DNA of 64,000 bases from Epiperipatus broadwayi (taxonomy: Eukaryota > Onychophora > Udeonychophora > Euonychophora > Peripatidae), in the NCBI GenBank assembly GCA_028023455.1, contig JAQFVV010012490.1:746001-810000 (forward strand), given 5' to 3'. The notes below the pieces were generated by a model, which saw only the letters and a program-made list of their open reading frames with translations, did not search any database and had not been told where the DNA came from. The translations under genes were made by a program, and so were the position numbers. Numbering within the stretch: position 1 is the first letter of the stretch; the number at the start of each line of letters is the position of its first letter. Positions 36,910 through 49,280 of this stretch are shown one piece after another.

Positions 36910-37778
36910 CATTTGTAATACAAGCTTGTTAAATTAGATCATATGACATATGACTTGATTTCTTTGCAAACTTTTAATAATATAATTGTACCAAGTATAC
37001 TCGCCAGTTGCTATGTCCAGCAGTGACCTAGTTATAGCACAGCTGGATTGCAATTTTAAAAAAATGACATTAATATAATCACAGGCGGCACAGCATTTTG
37101 AATTATTGATACTCCATAATATTTAAATAGTTTATTAGAAATTTTCTTCTCTCTTCAATATATGAAGTTATAAATATATATTTACAATGGGTTGCAGGCA
37201 GTTGATTTATAAGGGTCCTGCGAGTCCGGAGAATAGTTTTCAGAGAGGCCAGATTGCCAAGGCTGACAGTAATTGCCAGAGGAAGAAACATGTCTGTTCT
37301 TCAAGGGCTTTAACTAGCTAATAATTTTTTCTTCCCTTTCTGGTGAAGATCACGGCTCTCAGTTTTTATTTTAATAATCTAATTGGTTGGAGTCCCATGG
37401 TACCATGTGTTAGTATCAATGTTATTACATTCCAACCTGAATTTTGTTTAATAAATATATATATATACAAGTTCTTAAATATTTAATTAATTAAAGTTTT
37501 CTTTTTTCAAATAATGTTTATCAGGAATCCAATCCGTATTTTCCAATGGCATTTAATTAAATTTGTTATAGGGCTATTTGATATTTAATCAGAGTTGCTG
37601 ATCTTTAAATTAATTTTGCCTAATTAGTTCATAGCATTTTTATATGTCCATTGCATTTATACATGCATATACTTAATTTAAACTTTAACATTTTCATGTC
37701 TTTTTCTGTTTCAATAAAAATACATGTTTGATCAGATTTTTCTAATATACGCATATCTAGCACATATCATTCATGATC

Positions 37779-38320
37779 AGTCTGCTGAGAACATTAATTT
37801 TTTGCTGATTTCAGTAGTATTACTTTTTTGGTTCATTATATATCTGTTTTGTATAATGAACCATGCTTCTTTTATTTTGCATTTGTGATCGTTTCTCTCT
37901 TCACATACAACACCAACAGCACTTAGACCATAGCTATGACCGTATTCTTCTCCATAATTAAAAAAAGACAGATGCACCAAATGTCTCAGGCCTAATCCCA
38001 GACCTCCCACACACCAATGAGTGCCAAGCCACTCTGGCCGCATGACCGCCTTAGTTTCCCACAACATCTATAAGGACAGTTTATGTCTTGTGGAAAAACT
38101 CTATGGTGTGTGGGAGATCTGGGATTAGACCTGGGTCATCTACCTTTCTCAACCATGGGAAATAATGCAGCCATGGCTGTGGTCTGAGTGTTGTTAGAGT
38201 TGTATGTGAAAAGAGAAATGATCACAAATGTAAAATAAAAAAGGTGTGATTCGATACACAAAATGAATATGAAAAGAGTAATAGTCTTCAAATCAAAAAA
38301 ATAACGTTCTCCACAGAAAC
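37779..38320. mobile_element. Foldback element carrying Penelope-like C-terminal tails in both arms
   Basis: The left arm (37779-38020) and right arm (38099-38320) are diverged reverse complements. On the - strand the left arm reads VVCEERNDHKCKIKEAWFI then MNQKSNTTEISKKLMFSAD and a stop. On the + strand the right arm reads VVCEKRNDHKCKIK before a stop. NDHKxKIKEA is the conserved end of the PLE GIY-YIG domain, also present at 17701-18003. The arms are too diverged to be a fresh insertion. Confidence 0.6.
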
Positions 38321-39307
38321 GATGAAAGTATGTTCAGTACAATTATATTATTAAAATTTTATATTTAAATGTTGTATAAGTATTTTACATTAATATCTAG
38401 AATGACAGAATATGGAAATGTAATTATATGCAATATTTTAAATATATTAACAAAATTTTTTTTTTTTTGCGTTTTCATAGATATGTAAGATAAAAAAAAC
38501 GTTTATCACAATGCTTGAATGATTAAAATTATTTTTCTAAGCATATAAAATAAATTTATTATGTTCAAGGAATTGGAAATTCCCAAAAGTTATTAAGTTT
38601 TTTTGTCAAATTCTTAAGATTATTTTCTCAAACTATGCCTTAGGTATTGATAGATTTTAAAATCATAAAAGAAAGTGTACACTATTGTTTTTAAGATGTA
38701 GATAATAAAATTAGATAGAAATTCGTTAAGTTTATTATGAATTAAAAATAAAATTATTTGATATTTTTTTATAAAATGACTTTTAATTAATGCCTGAGTT
38801 AATGATTACACATATTAAAATTTTTTAAGATATAGCTTGTTTAAACATAAAATAACCTAAAGATTCTTTAAACTTTGTTTTCTCTTATTTTTTTAGTAGT
38901 AACTCTTCAATATTCATTTTAAGTGATTATGTTTTTAAAATTTCAAAAAGAATAATTTAAAAATACAATTCTTTGGAGGTTTTTTTTTTATTATTCAAAG
39001 TTAACACTATTTTTTAATTTATTGTTTGACAGTTTTAAAGTTTATTTTACACATTTAAAACCATATTTATTGATATAAATTTCAAGATGATTGAAAGAGT
39101 TTAGAAATATAATGATTATTATAATGGGTACAGTGCAAATAAATGTTAAGTATTATATCCCATTTAAACTGTATTTTTATTATATATCCCATATATACAT
39201 GAATATATCATATTTTTTTTAGTTTCAAATAACCTTAAGCTGTGAGGATTTCTGAGAGTATATATATTAATATCCACACACATATATATATGTATTACAT
39301 AAATATG

Positions 39308-40245
39308 TTAGATTATAATTTTTCATGGATATACTATGATGTAAAGAAACTAAAGTTCTGAGTCATTTTGATGTAAGATACAAATGTATTTTAGTAGTGA
39401 TGTTTCTAGGGAAATCATTAATTGCCACTGATAATTCTCAAGGTTAAACTATTTTTTTTAAACTATTCACTATTAGCTTTTTTGTCATAGGTTTAATTCT
39501 AAATAAAAATAAATCTCTTATTTCTAATCTGTAGGTTTAAACCTTGATAGCTATTTTTACAAAGCATGAGAATTCAAATGATCAGAACTTCCTTTAACAT
39601 TTTGTGAATATTTCATCTCAATCCAGAGAGTTATGTATGTTAGATGATAATTTTTCATGGATTTAATATGATGTAAAAAAACTAATGTTTGGGCTACTTT
39701 CCATGTAAATAAGATACAGATCTGTTTTAGCAATGATGTTGCTATGGAAACATAAACCACTTTTTTATTTTATTGACATAAAAGCAATCAGTGAAAAATA
39801 CAGTAAAAAAAGTGGTTTAACCTTGGGAACTATCAGCGGCAATTTATGGTTTTCGTTGCAAAGTCATTACTAAAACATGTTTGTATCTTATTTACATGAA
39901 AGTTACCCCAAACAATAGTTTATTTACATCATATTAAATCCATGAAAAATTATAATCTAACATATATAACTCTCTGGGGAAAATGAAATATTATTCATAG
40001 GATTTTAAAGGAAGCTATGATTATCCTGAATCCTCATGCTAGTAAAAATAGCTGTCTTGGTTTAAATTCATATAATAACTTGGGTTAGAAATAAAAGAGG
40101 TGTATGTTTATTTCTAATTAAATTTATGAATAAAAAGCTATCAGTGGCAATTAATAGTTTCTTAGCAATATCACTGCTAAAATTGATTTGTATTTTATTT
40201 ATATGGAAATTACCCAAAACATTAGTTTGCTTACATTACTTAAAT
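39308..40245. repeat. Large foldback (palindromic) repeat, about 940 bp
   Basis: The + oriented blocks 39308-39450 and 39540-39780 (sharing ataatttttcatgga, atgatgtaaa, ttttagcaatgatgtt) are answered by reverse-complement blocks 39800-40110 and 40130-40245. The centre lies near 39795. Arms are about 80 percent alike by eye. The same module occurs twice in each arm, so the unit is itself a tandem pair within an inverted pair. No protein is encoded. Confidence 0.75.
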
Positions 40246-41594
40246 GTATTTACAATTGTACAATTTTTTTGTTGTGCCAAAAAAATTCAATAATATGTGG
40301 AGTTTATTTTATATATCATCATTAAAAACATTCCACTACATATGTTAATTTGATTACTAACTATCTTTTAATTCTAAATACTGAATAATTTTATTTAGAA
40401 TATTATTTTGCATTACACTTTTGATTTAATCAACATTTCAGTCTTTTTTTTATTAGATAAAAAAGTACCAGTATTACATTTTATGATAACTCTGACATTT
40501 TTATTATGTATAAAGCAATTTTTTATTCTTTTAGCAAAGAACAATAGCAATTCTGTTAAATCTGTGTAAGAGTATGTAAGTGATATTATCAAAGAAATTA
40601 AAACATCGGTTAAATTATTATTAAAATCAAACACATTTCTAAAAAAAGATTGAAAGAATACAATCATCAAACTTCTATCACTTGTAATTGAAAGTGAAAA
40701 TGAAATGTATTAAAATCATATGTGTTAAGGCTATATCTTAGATAATAAGAATTAGATAGGGTCAGAATGTTTACAAAATTAATTTTAAGTTGCTAACTAT
40801 TGTGAGTCAAAAATAAAGTAATAATATAAACTAAATAAAAAGTCAATGGATTCTCTTTCAGTAATTATTTTTTTGATTTATAGAAAAATTTAATAAAGTG
40901 AAAATATGAGGAATTTAGAGCAGTTACTTTCATTTCTTAACTAAGATATTATTGAGATTAATAATAGAATAATAATCTACAAGACAATCATCTGATCTGT
41001 TTGCTTCACAGTTTCTACATCACTTGACACAAAAATTATTCTACTCAGAAAAAAAGATTAATGGACATCAAATGAAAATCATAAATATTGGAAATATTTC
41101 ATATGTGAGCTTTAAGAGAAATAAAGCCAAATGAGGTTCAACAAAGTGTAGTTCTTATTAAACAGAACAATACACCCAAGAACTGGAAATGTTTATGAAG
41201 TTTGTCACAAATTCTACTGGCATGGATGTGAGATTTTAAATGCAGATACAGCTGGTTCACCCATGCATAATTTTACAGTTTATATGCATCAGAATGTGAA
41301 AACAGTTGGATATATTTCTCAACTTTATCTAGTCTGATACAAAATAAATAATATATTCTTTGTCAAGCAATAGTAGGAAGCATTTATCATATGATAATGA
41401 TAATCTCTATCATAAATCTATCATGAAATACAGAAGTTGGCTTCAGCTTTTGAGTAGTTTCTGTGACTATTTATTTATCAGCTATTTTTATTTAAATAAT
41501 AACATAACTGTTAAATAGATGTATTTGTATGGATATGCTCATTTAAATATATTACATTGTATCCGTATATGATATGGATTTTCACAAAGGATTG

Positions 41595-41860
41595 TGTTGT
41601 TAACTGAAAGTTAGACCCTTTCATTGAGCAAATTCTTTATACCCATTCCACATGTTCTTGCCATTGCAGCTTTTATTACTATGTAATTATTCATATAGTA
41701 TAATAACATGAATGAATTGCTCATCAATATACATTAGCTAGCAAGTAAGTTTTATTAGCTTTTTATCTCTGACTTTAAGGCTAAGAAACATTATGGTCGT
41801 TCATCTCAGTTACTTGATAGTTATTAACTGAAACATCAATTGAGTTTTTGTTTGAAAGTT
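41595..41860 (+). mobile_element. Orphan 5'UTR fragment of the RTE LINE
   Basis: In + orientation this matches the 5'UTRs of copies A and B: gttaactgaaag..gaccctt at 41602, cttgccattgcag, ttattactatgt, gaattgctcatcaatat, agctttttatctctga and ctcagtt at 41805. Similarity stops before the endonuclease start, so this is a 5' end without its coding region. It abuts the PLE-tailed SINE at 41885. Confidence 0.62.
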
Positions 41861-41884
41861 TGTAATGATGGTATATTATAAGAT

Positions 41885-42171
41885 GTGATACATTGGACTA
41901 TTTCCATCACTTTTGAGTGAATGTTGAATGTATAGAAAATTTTAAACCTTATTTAAACTTTACAAATACAAACAACTTGTTAGTAATAACACACAAATAG
42001 ACAATACAGGTTAGTAATTACACAGTTCGTGTAGTATTATTCTCCACTCTTCTTCAGGTGTTTCTGGCTTATATGCACAGTGACAATATTCGATTAGAAG
42101 TTGAACTCACACCTTTAGATCCTAGAATATCGAATTTAAAGCAAACGCTTTACCAACTGAGCTATTCTGTC
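41885..42171 (-). mobile_element. Composite tRNA-headed SINE with Penelope pseudo-LTR tail, copy 1
   Basis: Read on the - strand from 42171, a tRNA-like head (about 85 bases) has an A box TAGCTCAGTTGGTAAAGCG, a stem CTTTA/TAAAG enclosing an enlarged loop of about 19 bases, a B-box-like GAGTTCAACTTC, and a closing acceptor half ATATTGTC that pairs with GACAGAAT. A tail follows: CACCTGAAGAAGAG..., TAATTACTAACCTG, then AAATAAGGTTTAAAATTTT at its end. The tail (42085-41885) is the inverted partner of 44242-44430, and head plus tail recur at 61481-61795. It lies downstream of the - strand PLE body, so it may instead be that element's 3' pseudo-LTR with a tRNA-like piece. Confidence 0.68.
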
Positions 42172-42319
42172 AAAGGCAATATATAGTAAAAATTTGATAT
42201 ATTTATATATGAGGGTTGGTGCAAATCTTTCAGAGTCCTTCAAATTTTTTTTTTTTATAATGAGGCTAATTAGTTTTTTTTTATTTTTTCCTAAGAGCAA
42301 GATTAATTAGAGGCTTTCA

Positions 42320-44239
42320 TACATTGTGTATTGCCATACTGGGTTGACTTATAGGATTATTAAGCTTCCTTGAATTTTCTTCTATGCATTTTTCCTCTTT
42401 ATCCAATATCTTTGTATTTTTCCACTTAAGCATATGGTATTAGTACATACATGATCTGCTATGGTAGACACATCTGTTTTTTCTCTTTTAGCCATTAGTT
42501 TGTGCAACAGGGTGACAGGTCTCATCAATTTATTTCCTTCCACATTCACATGGTATTTCATAGATGCAGTTTTTGTTCTTCAGCATTTCCAGTTTAGGCT
42601 TAGTAGAAGAGAAGTAAGCATTCCTCGAAGTGTGGTATGGCTTTGGAAAGCAGTTTTAATGTTATATTGACTGCAAATTTTCTTTAATTTGTCCACCATT
42701 CCTGGTATGTATGGATACACTATCATACTAATAATGGTTTTCTCTTTTGGCGTCTTTTTGTGTTGTCTATTGTTGATGACTGCTGATGGATAACTATTCT
42801 TTATAAGCATTTGTTCTATGTAAATCTTTTCTTTTGTCCAAATCACTGGTTTCTGAACAAACCTCCTTTGCTCTGTTTCATAATGATAGTACAATTCCTT
42901 GTTTACTGCTTCTTGTGTGATTGGATGTATATGCCAAGTACTTGCCAGTCTGTGTTGGTTTCCTATACACTGTTGTTTTTACTTTGCCCTGATGGAGTCT
43001 TGTCACAAGAAGATCCAAGAATGCCAATTTTTGTTCTTGTTCTGATTCCATTGTGAATTTAATTGTAGGAGCTATATTGTTAATGTGCATCCAGAATGAC
43101 TGTAATTTTACCTCACCATATGGCCATACCACAAATGTATCATCAACATATCAAAACCACACTTTAGGTGGACGTGAGCTGTGGTTTCAAGTTCTTCCAT
43201 GTAAATGTTGCTAAGCAAGGATGACAGTGATGATCCCATGGCCATCCCTTGATTTTGTTGGAAGAATTCTGAGTTATATTGAAAGTGTGTTGTTGTTACA
43301 TAGAATGTTAATAATTCCATTATACTATCAGTAGATAGAGCTGTTCTAGTTTGTAGACTATTATCGTCATATAACCTTTTCCTTACAATAGACAATGCCT
43401 CATCACATGGAACATTTATAAACATATTTTCCCCATCAAAGCTTACCAATATGTCAATTCTTTTTATTTTCATGTTTCTGATTAATTCTACAAAGTGCTT
43501 AGAATCCCTGATGAAAGATTGTGTCCTGTATGCCGATGGACTAAGAACTTTGAGAAGAAATTTTGACATGGTGAATTTCTAGAACTAACAATAGGTCTTA
43601 ATGGAACATTGTCTTTATGGATTTTAGGCAGTCCATACAGGTGAGGAATCTTGCTGAAATACTAAGTTAATTTTCTTTTTTCTGAATCCCTGAAATACCT
43701 GCGATGCTTCCGGAGTAATGCTTGTAGTTTTACCTCTGTATTTGGAATTGGATTTTTTTGCTACTTTTTTGTATTGACCTGCTGTGAGAAGACCTTGCAT
43801 TTTGCTATCATAATCAGGTTTATCCATTACAATTGTAGTTTTACCTTTGTCAGTAGGAAGAATGATTATAAATATATCCTGTTTGAGAGATTTAATAGTT
43901 TTCCTCTCATCACATGAAATGTTTGACTTCTGCTTGTGCACTTGATGTCTTTCAAGTGTCCTTTTTATTCTCCAGCATAATTCTGCTGCTTCTTCTAGGG
44001 TCAAGTTTTGGGTCACCTGTCAGTGGCTGCCAGTGGGACAGTAGATGGAATAATGGCGAAATTCAAACCCTTTTCAAGAACTGATAATTCACAATCAGTA
44101 AGTTGTTTAGAACTAAGATTTTTCACTGATGACTTTTAACTTGCCCATTTAGATTTACAAGCTTCTTCTGAAGTTCTTTTATCCTTTCATGTAACTTACA
44201 ATATGATCTGTTCTTGACAAATTCTTGAGAAATTTTCAT
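42320..44239 (-). pseudogene. Penelope-like element reverse transcriptase-GIY-YIG ORF, broken
   Basis: PLE proteins combine a telomerase-related RT with a GIY-YIG endonuclease. On the - strand: ATG at 44239 opens MKISQEFVKNRSYCKLHERI, a short coiled coil, then a stop. 44016-43624 has the upstream block ILPTDKGKTTIVMDK. A shifted frame near 43645-43570 gives [20 protein letters not shown], diagnostic of PLEs. 43569-43108 has DILVSFDGENMFINVPCDEA (motif A) and QGMAMGSSLSSLLSNIYMEE (motif B). A shift exposes YVDDTFVVWP (motif C, catalytic Asp pair kept) near 43150-43115. 43132-42580 holds the thumb (EQKLAFLDLLV, YRKPTQTGKYL) and linker. The GIY-YIG domain (42570-42320) is badly decayed. There are at least five lesions, but the order of domains is complete. 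Confidence 0.88.
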
Positions 44240-44241
44240 CT

Positions 44242-44430
44242 GTGCATATAGGCCAGCAACACCTGAAGAAGAGTGGAGAATAATACTACTCGAAATGTGT
44301 AATTACTAACCTGTATTGTCTATTTGTGTGTTATTGCTAACAAGTTGTTTGTATTTGGAAAGTTTAAATAAAGTTTAAAATTTTCTATACATTCAACATC
44401 CACTCAAATGATGGAAATAATCCAACATGT
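44242..44430 (+). repeat. Penelope pseudo-LTR, inverted relative to 41885-42085
   Basis: The + strand reads tgtgcatataggccagcaac, acctgaagaagagtggag, a short loop, actactcgaaatgtgt, then ttactaacctg and a tail aaataaagtttaaaatttt. The same sequence is in reverse complement at 41885-42085, so the PLE body is bracketed by inverted copies. CTGAAGA and GAAA flank a GAGT/ACTC stem, the layout of a hammerhead ribozyme core. PLE pseudo-LTRs are known to carry such ribozymes. The rest of the fold was not confirmed. Confidence 0.72.
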
Positions 44431-46589
44431 CATATCTTATCAATTGAGTTATCTTGAAGTTAATGGTTTGATAATTAATGAAATTGATGTAAATATGGAT
44501 AATATTAGAATTATTTAAAAGATATATGAGGATATAATTATTTTTTAATAATATTGTTATATGCACCAAATATGAGAAAAATTTGTTGTTGCAGTTTTTG
44601 ATATTGGAGATTGAAAAACAAGTAAATATGAAAAAAATGTTTTTATTGGTAGATGTTATTAAAACATTTTAATCTTCTTTAAAATTAACCAATTTAGTTA
44701 AAGCATCTATTAATTAATTAGGAAGAGCAAAATGTTTTTTGTCGCTAATTAATAATTATATTAAATTGATCAAATTATATACATTTTACTGAATAAGGAT
44801 TTAAAACAGCAATTTGACCAAAGGTGGACAAATTATGGATTGCTTCTACATATTGCTAGTAGCAACGATTTGTGTGGCCTTTGATGTGTGCACAAGTATA
44901 TATATATTTTTCAAATTTTACCACAAAAATGTTAAATTATATAAATAAAAAAAATACGTTTGGTAACATAATATTTTAATATAGATAATTTGCATTTGAA
45001 AATAATTACTTTCACAGAAAAAGCTTATAAATAAGAAAGATTTAAAAGTTCATTCTGAGCAATTTTTAATAATATTTTTCATAAAATGTATGTCAAATTA
45101 GTGAAAATATTTTTTATAATAACCTTTATTATATTTCAAAAATAGTGCATTCTATCAAAAAATGCTTCAAACTATTAGGTTTATAATTTTATGAAACTTT
45201 TGTCAAATAAAGTTTTTCATGAAATTGATGCCTAATGAGTTATTGCAAATCATAAGTTCTGCCTGTTGTTTCAGATAAAAGTGTTTTAAATTTTAAATCT
45301 GAAATATTTTTTGTCAAATTTTTTTGCATATTACTTTAATTTTCGAATTATTGGTTATCAGAGAGTTGTGTCAGACCAAAGTTTTCATGAATGGATATTA
45401 TTGCCCAACAGTAGATATTTAAGTTAATCCACAAAGATTGTAGCACCAAAATTTCATCACAAATTTTGTTTTGTTCTTGAATTATCATGGGAACAAAAAT
45501 CGGTCATTATGAATATACTCACACACACCCAGTACTGGACATCATCATCATTCATTGAAATTAGAGAGTTGTTTTCCAGCATGATCATAGTACTTTCCTC
45601 TAGTATAAATATTCATGTATTGGAATGTAAAAACTTTTTTACTGGTGAGAGTGGCTTAAAGCTAAGTTTGTGGACAGAAGCTTCTTATATATTTTTATCA
45701 GTATAAACAATAGCTTTCTATTAAACAATAATTGTGCTTAAACCATATGGCATTACTATATGGAAAATTTGCTGCTGTTTAATAATTGTGCTTCCAAAAC
45801 AAATTCTGGTAGAATGTAAATATTTTTAATCTAAAGTTTTGAAACTGTATGTATTTTTTTAAAAGATGTTAAAATAACTCTCAGTCTTATATTGAAATGG
45901 AGTTAAGTTTTGATTGCCTAAAGAAAAAAAAGTTATATTATGTATGTTAAAATTGATATATAAAAAAGAACTTTATTCAATAGTACATTCATCATTTAAC
46001 ACTGAGAAAAAATTGAGACATTTTTCTGATTCAAAATATATTTAAAATTGTCATCATGACATTTTAATATTTGCAGAAGATTATAACCTTACAGCCACCT
46101 CAAGAATTAATTCTCAATGCCACAATGTACTAAATGAATGGCTAAAGCAAAATATAAACCTCATTATATATTTTATAACTATAATGTTATATTTATTGAT
46201 AAATATTACTAAAGTCTTATATAAAATTAATTTTATTATTGCTGTATAAAATTATGTATACATTTCAAAGCACCAAGGAAGTAGTGGAATTCAAACAAAC
46301 TTTTGTCAAGAAAATTTTTTCAGTGAGGTCAGCCTGTTGTAAGATAATTATGTTATTAACTTTTATTATGTTGAAATTTTATTATTATTATTTTTATTTA
46401 CTATTGTTTTTTTATCTCGGGAGTAAAATAAGGATGATTTTAAAATCACTCAAACCCTCAGTAGCTGACAATTTTCTTTCATTATTCCCCTTTGAGAGTC
46501 AGTTACAAAGATCTTTGCCTTGTAATAAGCTACTCAGTGATTGTTTATATTTTGACTATTTTGTATGTTTAATTTTATTTTTTTGTAAA

Positions 46590-48110
46590 TACATCCGGGT
46601 CTCTTTTTGTGCAGATTTTTTTAATGCGATTTTGAAGTTATGCGATTTATGTTTCTTGTTAATATCTTTTTATGCGGTTTTCTTTTATGTGATAAAGAAG
46701 TTCATATTTCACTCAAAATCGGGATTTCCCCCTTTTATATACACATATTATATTTTACATATTTTAAATACCTGTTGGAAAAAGGTTTGGCAATAAATTT
46801 AGATACTGTAGAAGATTTAGAAAAAGATAATGAAACAGAAGTGGAACCTGTTCGTTTCACAGCAAAAATGATTCGAGAAAGTCTTCAACTCTCTAATCAA
46901 TTGGACAATCATTTTCTTGTTAATGACATGAATTATGAATGAGCTCTTCAACAAGAGCTAAATAGTTATTATGTCTGGATATCACGAGCTTCATAAACAA
47001 TTAGTAAAATCATCATCTTAAAGTTTAATCACCGATTATATTGTCGACAGAAAACCATTAAATTTTAGACTGAAAAATTTTTTATTGGCTGAGTGAATTA
47101 AAGTTTTAAACTTTTGATTTGTTCAATTACAGAATCAGCAGTAAAAATATATTTGTCTTTTAATATTAGATGCATTTGTAAAAAGCAAATTAATAATTTC
47201 TCAGATTATGAAAGTGAATGAAAAATTTTTCAAAAATAAATTTCTATTTATAATTATAAAAATATTCTGTAGTGGAGAATCTAAAAAGAACATTCATAAC
47301 CTATTAGAAAATGCTGCGTATGTCGTTGATTTCTTTCTCAATTTATGTTCTTGTAAAAGTAAAGAATTTTTACTAAAATCTTAACTATTTTTCTAAAATA
47401 ATTATATTTTCAGCATATTTTATCAAAATAATTTATAATATGTAAAAAAATACGAAAAAATACTCTAAAATATACATTTTCATTTTGAATGTCAAAACAA
47501 AGAACTTGGAACTATTAAAATTGTTGTCAAGCGCTTCCTTTGTTCAAAATGAGCAACAACAAATCAGCACCTTATTGTACATTTTAAGCTTTAAAAAGAC
47601 CATAAATTCTCTACAATAATGCAAAAATTGATGGTTTTAGAACAACTTGCAGCCATGAATGAAAATTTTCATTTGATGCACCTGTTTGGTTAATTAAACA
47701 CAGCACAAGACTGAAGTTGGCACTAATTTTATTTTCTCTTGTGATGAATCTGATTTCTTATCAGTTCGCAAATGTACCCACATATTGTCAAATAGCGATA
47801 ATGATTAAAATATGTATGAAAAAATGTAAAATAAATTACACATAAAAACATATTGTTTTGAATAAAGTTAAATAGTTAATAAAAAAAGTAAAAAAAGTTT
47901 GTCTTATATCAATTTTTTTCAAATATTCAAAATTTTTTATTAATCATACTTTATTTCCTTATTTTTTTTATGCAAATTTTAAAGTAATTTTACTTTGTTG
48001 CTTTGCTTTTATGCAATTTTTGAAAATTATGGAACCTATCCCACATTTTTCAATGTAAGTTTAGTCTATTTTTGTGTGATTTCTTTTTTGGGGATGTTTT
48101 GTGGAACCTA
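46590..48110 (+). mobile_element. Tigger/pogo-like DNA transposon remnant
   Basis: The 5' noncoding part has the repeating wording typical of such elements (aatgcgattttgaagttatgcgattt at 46625-46650, split here by context). The frame 46790-46942 reads NLDTVEDLEKDNETEVEP, then RFTAKMIRESLQLSNQLDNH. After one stop, a shifted frame reads SGYHELHKQLVKSSS and SLITDYI. This order resembles the C-terminal tail of Tigger transposases (acidic linker, helix, KQTSLxxF end). Near 47985-48090, tttgcttttatgcaattttt and ggaacctatcccacatttttc resemble a Tigger 3' end. The catalytic DDD region is absent. Identification is by general pattern. Confidence 0.4.
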
Positions 48111-49280
48111 TCTACTGAATAAAATGAGACCCAGGTGTATTCTTTGGAAATCAGGATGACAAGAGAAAGTGCAATAAAATTATAGAAAGGCTATACTATA
48201 AATGTAATTTGAAGACAGAGTAGTAAGTAGCTAAAGAAACAGAAGAGTGTCACTACAAAGTAATATTTTGAAATAAGATTCACAAGTGAAATAATTTATT
48301 TCAAGATATCCTGTTTTACTAAAAAGTAAATTGTTTGCTAAAATTTTAATGGTAAAAGAGTGACTGTGAGAATCAAAATTTTAAAATAGATGCAATAACA
48401 CAAGCAAAGTATGTAATTTATTTATTCGTTTGTAAATAAAAATAAATCATTTTTTATAATACAATGGATAAAAAATGTTTTTATAATATGTCCAAAGAAA
48501 ATTATAGATGTGTATAAGTATTGTTATGCTTATATCTTTTTTTATAAAATAACCAACTGATTTGTTAGAAACTTGCTTTTTGAGATCTGTAAACAACTTT
48601 GATGATGATAAAATATTAATGATAAGAAAATTATAGCAGATGAGCTTCTTTGTCATTTAATGTTGCTATCAGCTGATAAAAAGACATAATGTCTATAACA
48701 AAAAAAAAAAACCCTCCAAGAAATACTTTAGTACTATTTGAAATACAAAAAGATGTCAGCTTTTTGTAGTAGTATTTTAAAAATTATCACACTAATGTTT
48801 TAATAATTTTATTTTATTTACTTTTTTTTCTATATTCAGTAATATTTTGTGTGTGTTATTGTTGTTATATTTTTTTGCACTGTGTTTTGTATTTGTGTGG
48901 TTGGTTGTTTTATATTGGCAAGAAAACTTTATTAGCATGCAGAAATCCATTATCGAAGTGTAATTATTAGTAATTTTTGAATACATAACTAATTTTTTTT
49001 GTAATTCTTATTTAACATATTCAGCATGTATTAATTACGTTTGTATACTGTGAATGTGGTCATAATTACTAATAAATAAAAAATGCATATTAATGAATAA
49101 ATTTGTTACATTCTTGTTGTCAAACTAACTTGTTTTTTAAGCACATCATGTAAAACAATTACACATTTTATATATAGTAACTTTTTATGAGAATTGTCAC
49201 TAGTGCTAGTAATAAAATGTTCACCCATTGATTTATTTTATCCATTTAATAATTTATTGCATTTTTTATATATATTCAAG

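Larger units (their letters stand above)
34797..49280 (+). other. SPTLC2 intron (about 14.5 kb) loaded with mobile elements
   Basis: The donor is GTAAGT at 34797 and the acceptor TTCAAG at 49275-49280. Contents on either strand are listed separately: inverted repeats at 36764-36909, 37779-38320 and 39308-40245; a LINE 5'UTR fragment; a Penelope-like element with pseudo-LTRs; and a Tigger-like remnant. The stretches 34797-36760, 38330-39300, 40250-41590, 44431-46585 and 48120-49280 show nothing recognisable. A short hairpin cctccttgtggagg occurs near 35310-35325. Confidence 0.85.

Noticed and set aside
46239-46796. 185-codon + strand frame rich in Phe, Tyr and Leu
   Set aside because: The Tyr/Phe/Leu runs come from AT-rich DNA. 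It crosses the putative Tigger 5' noncoding part and shows no family motif.
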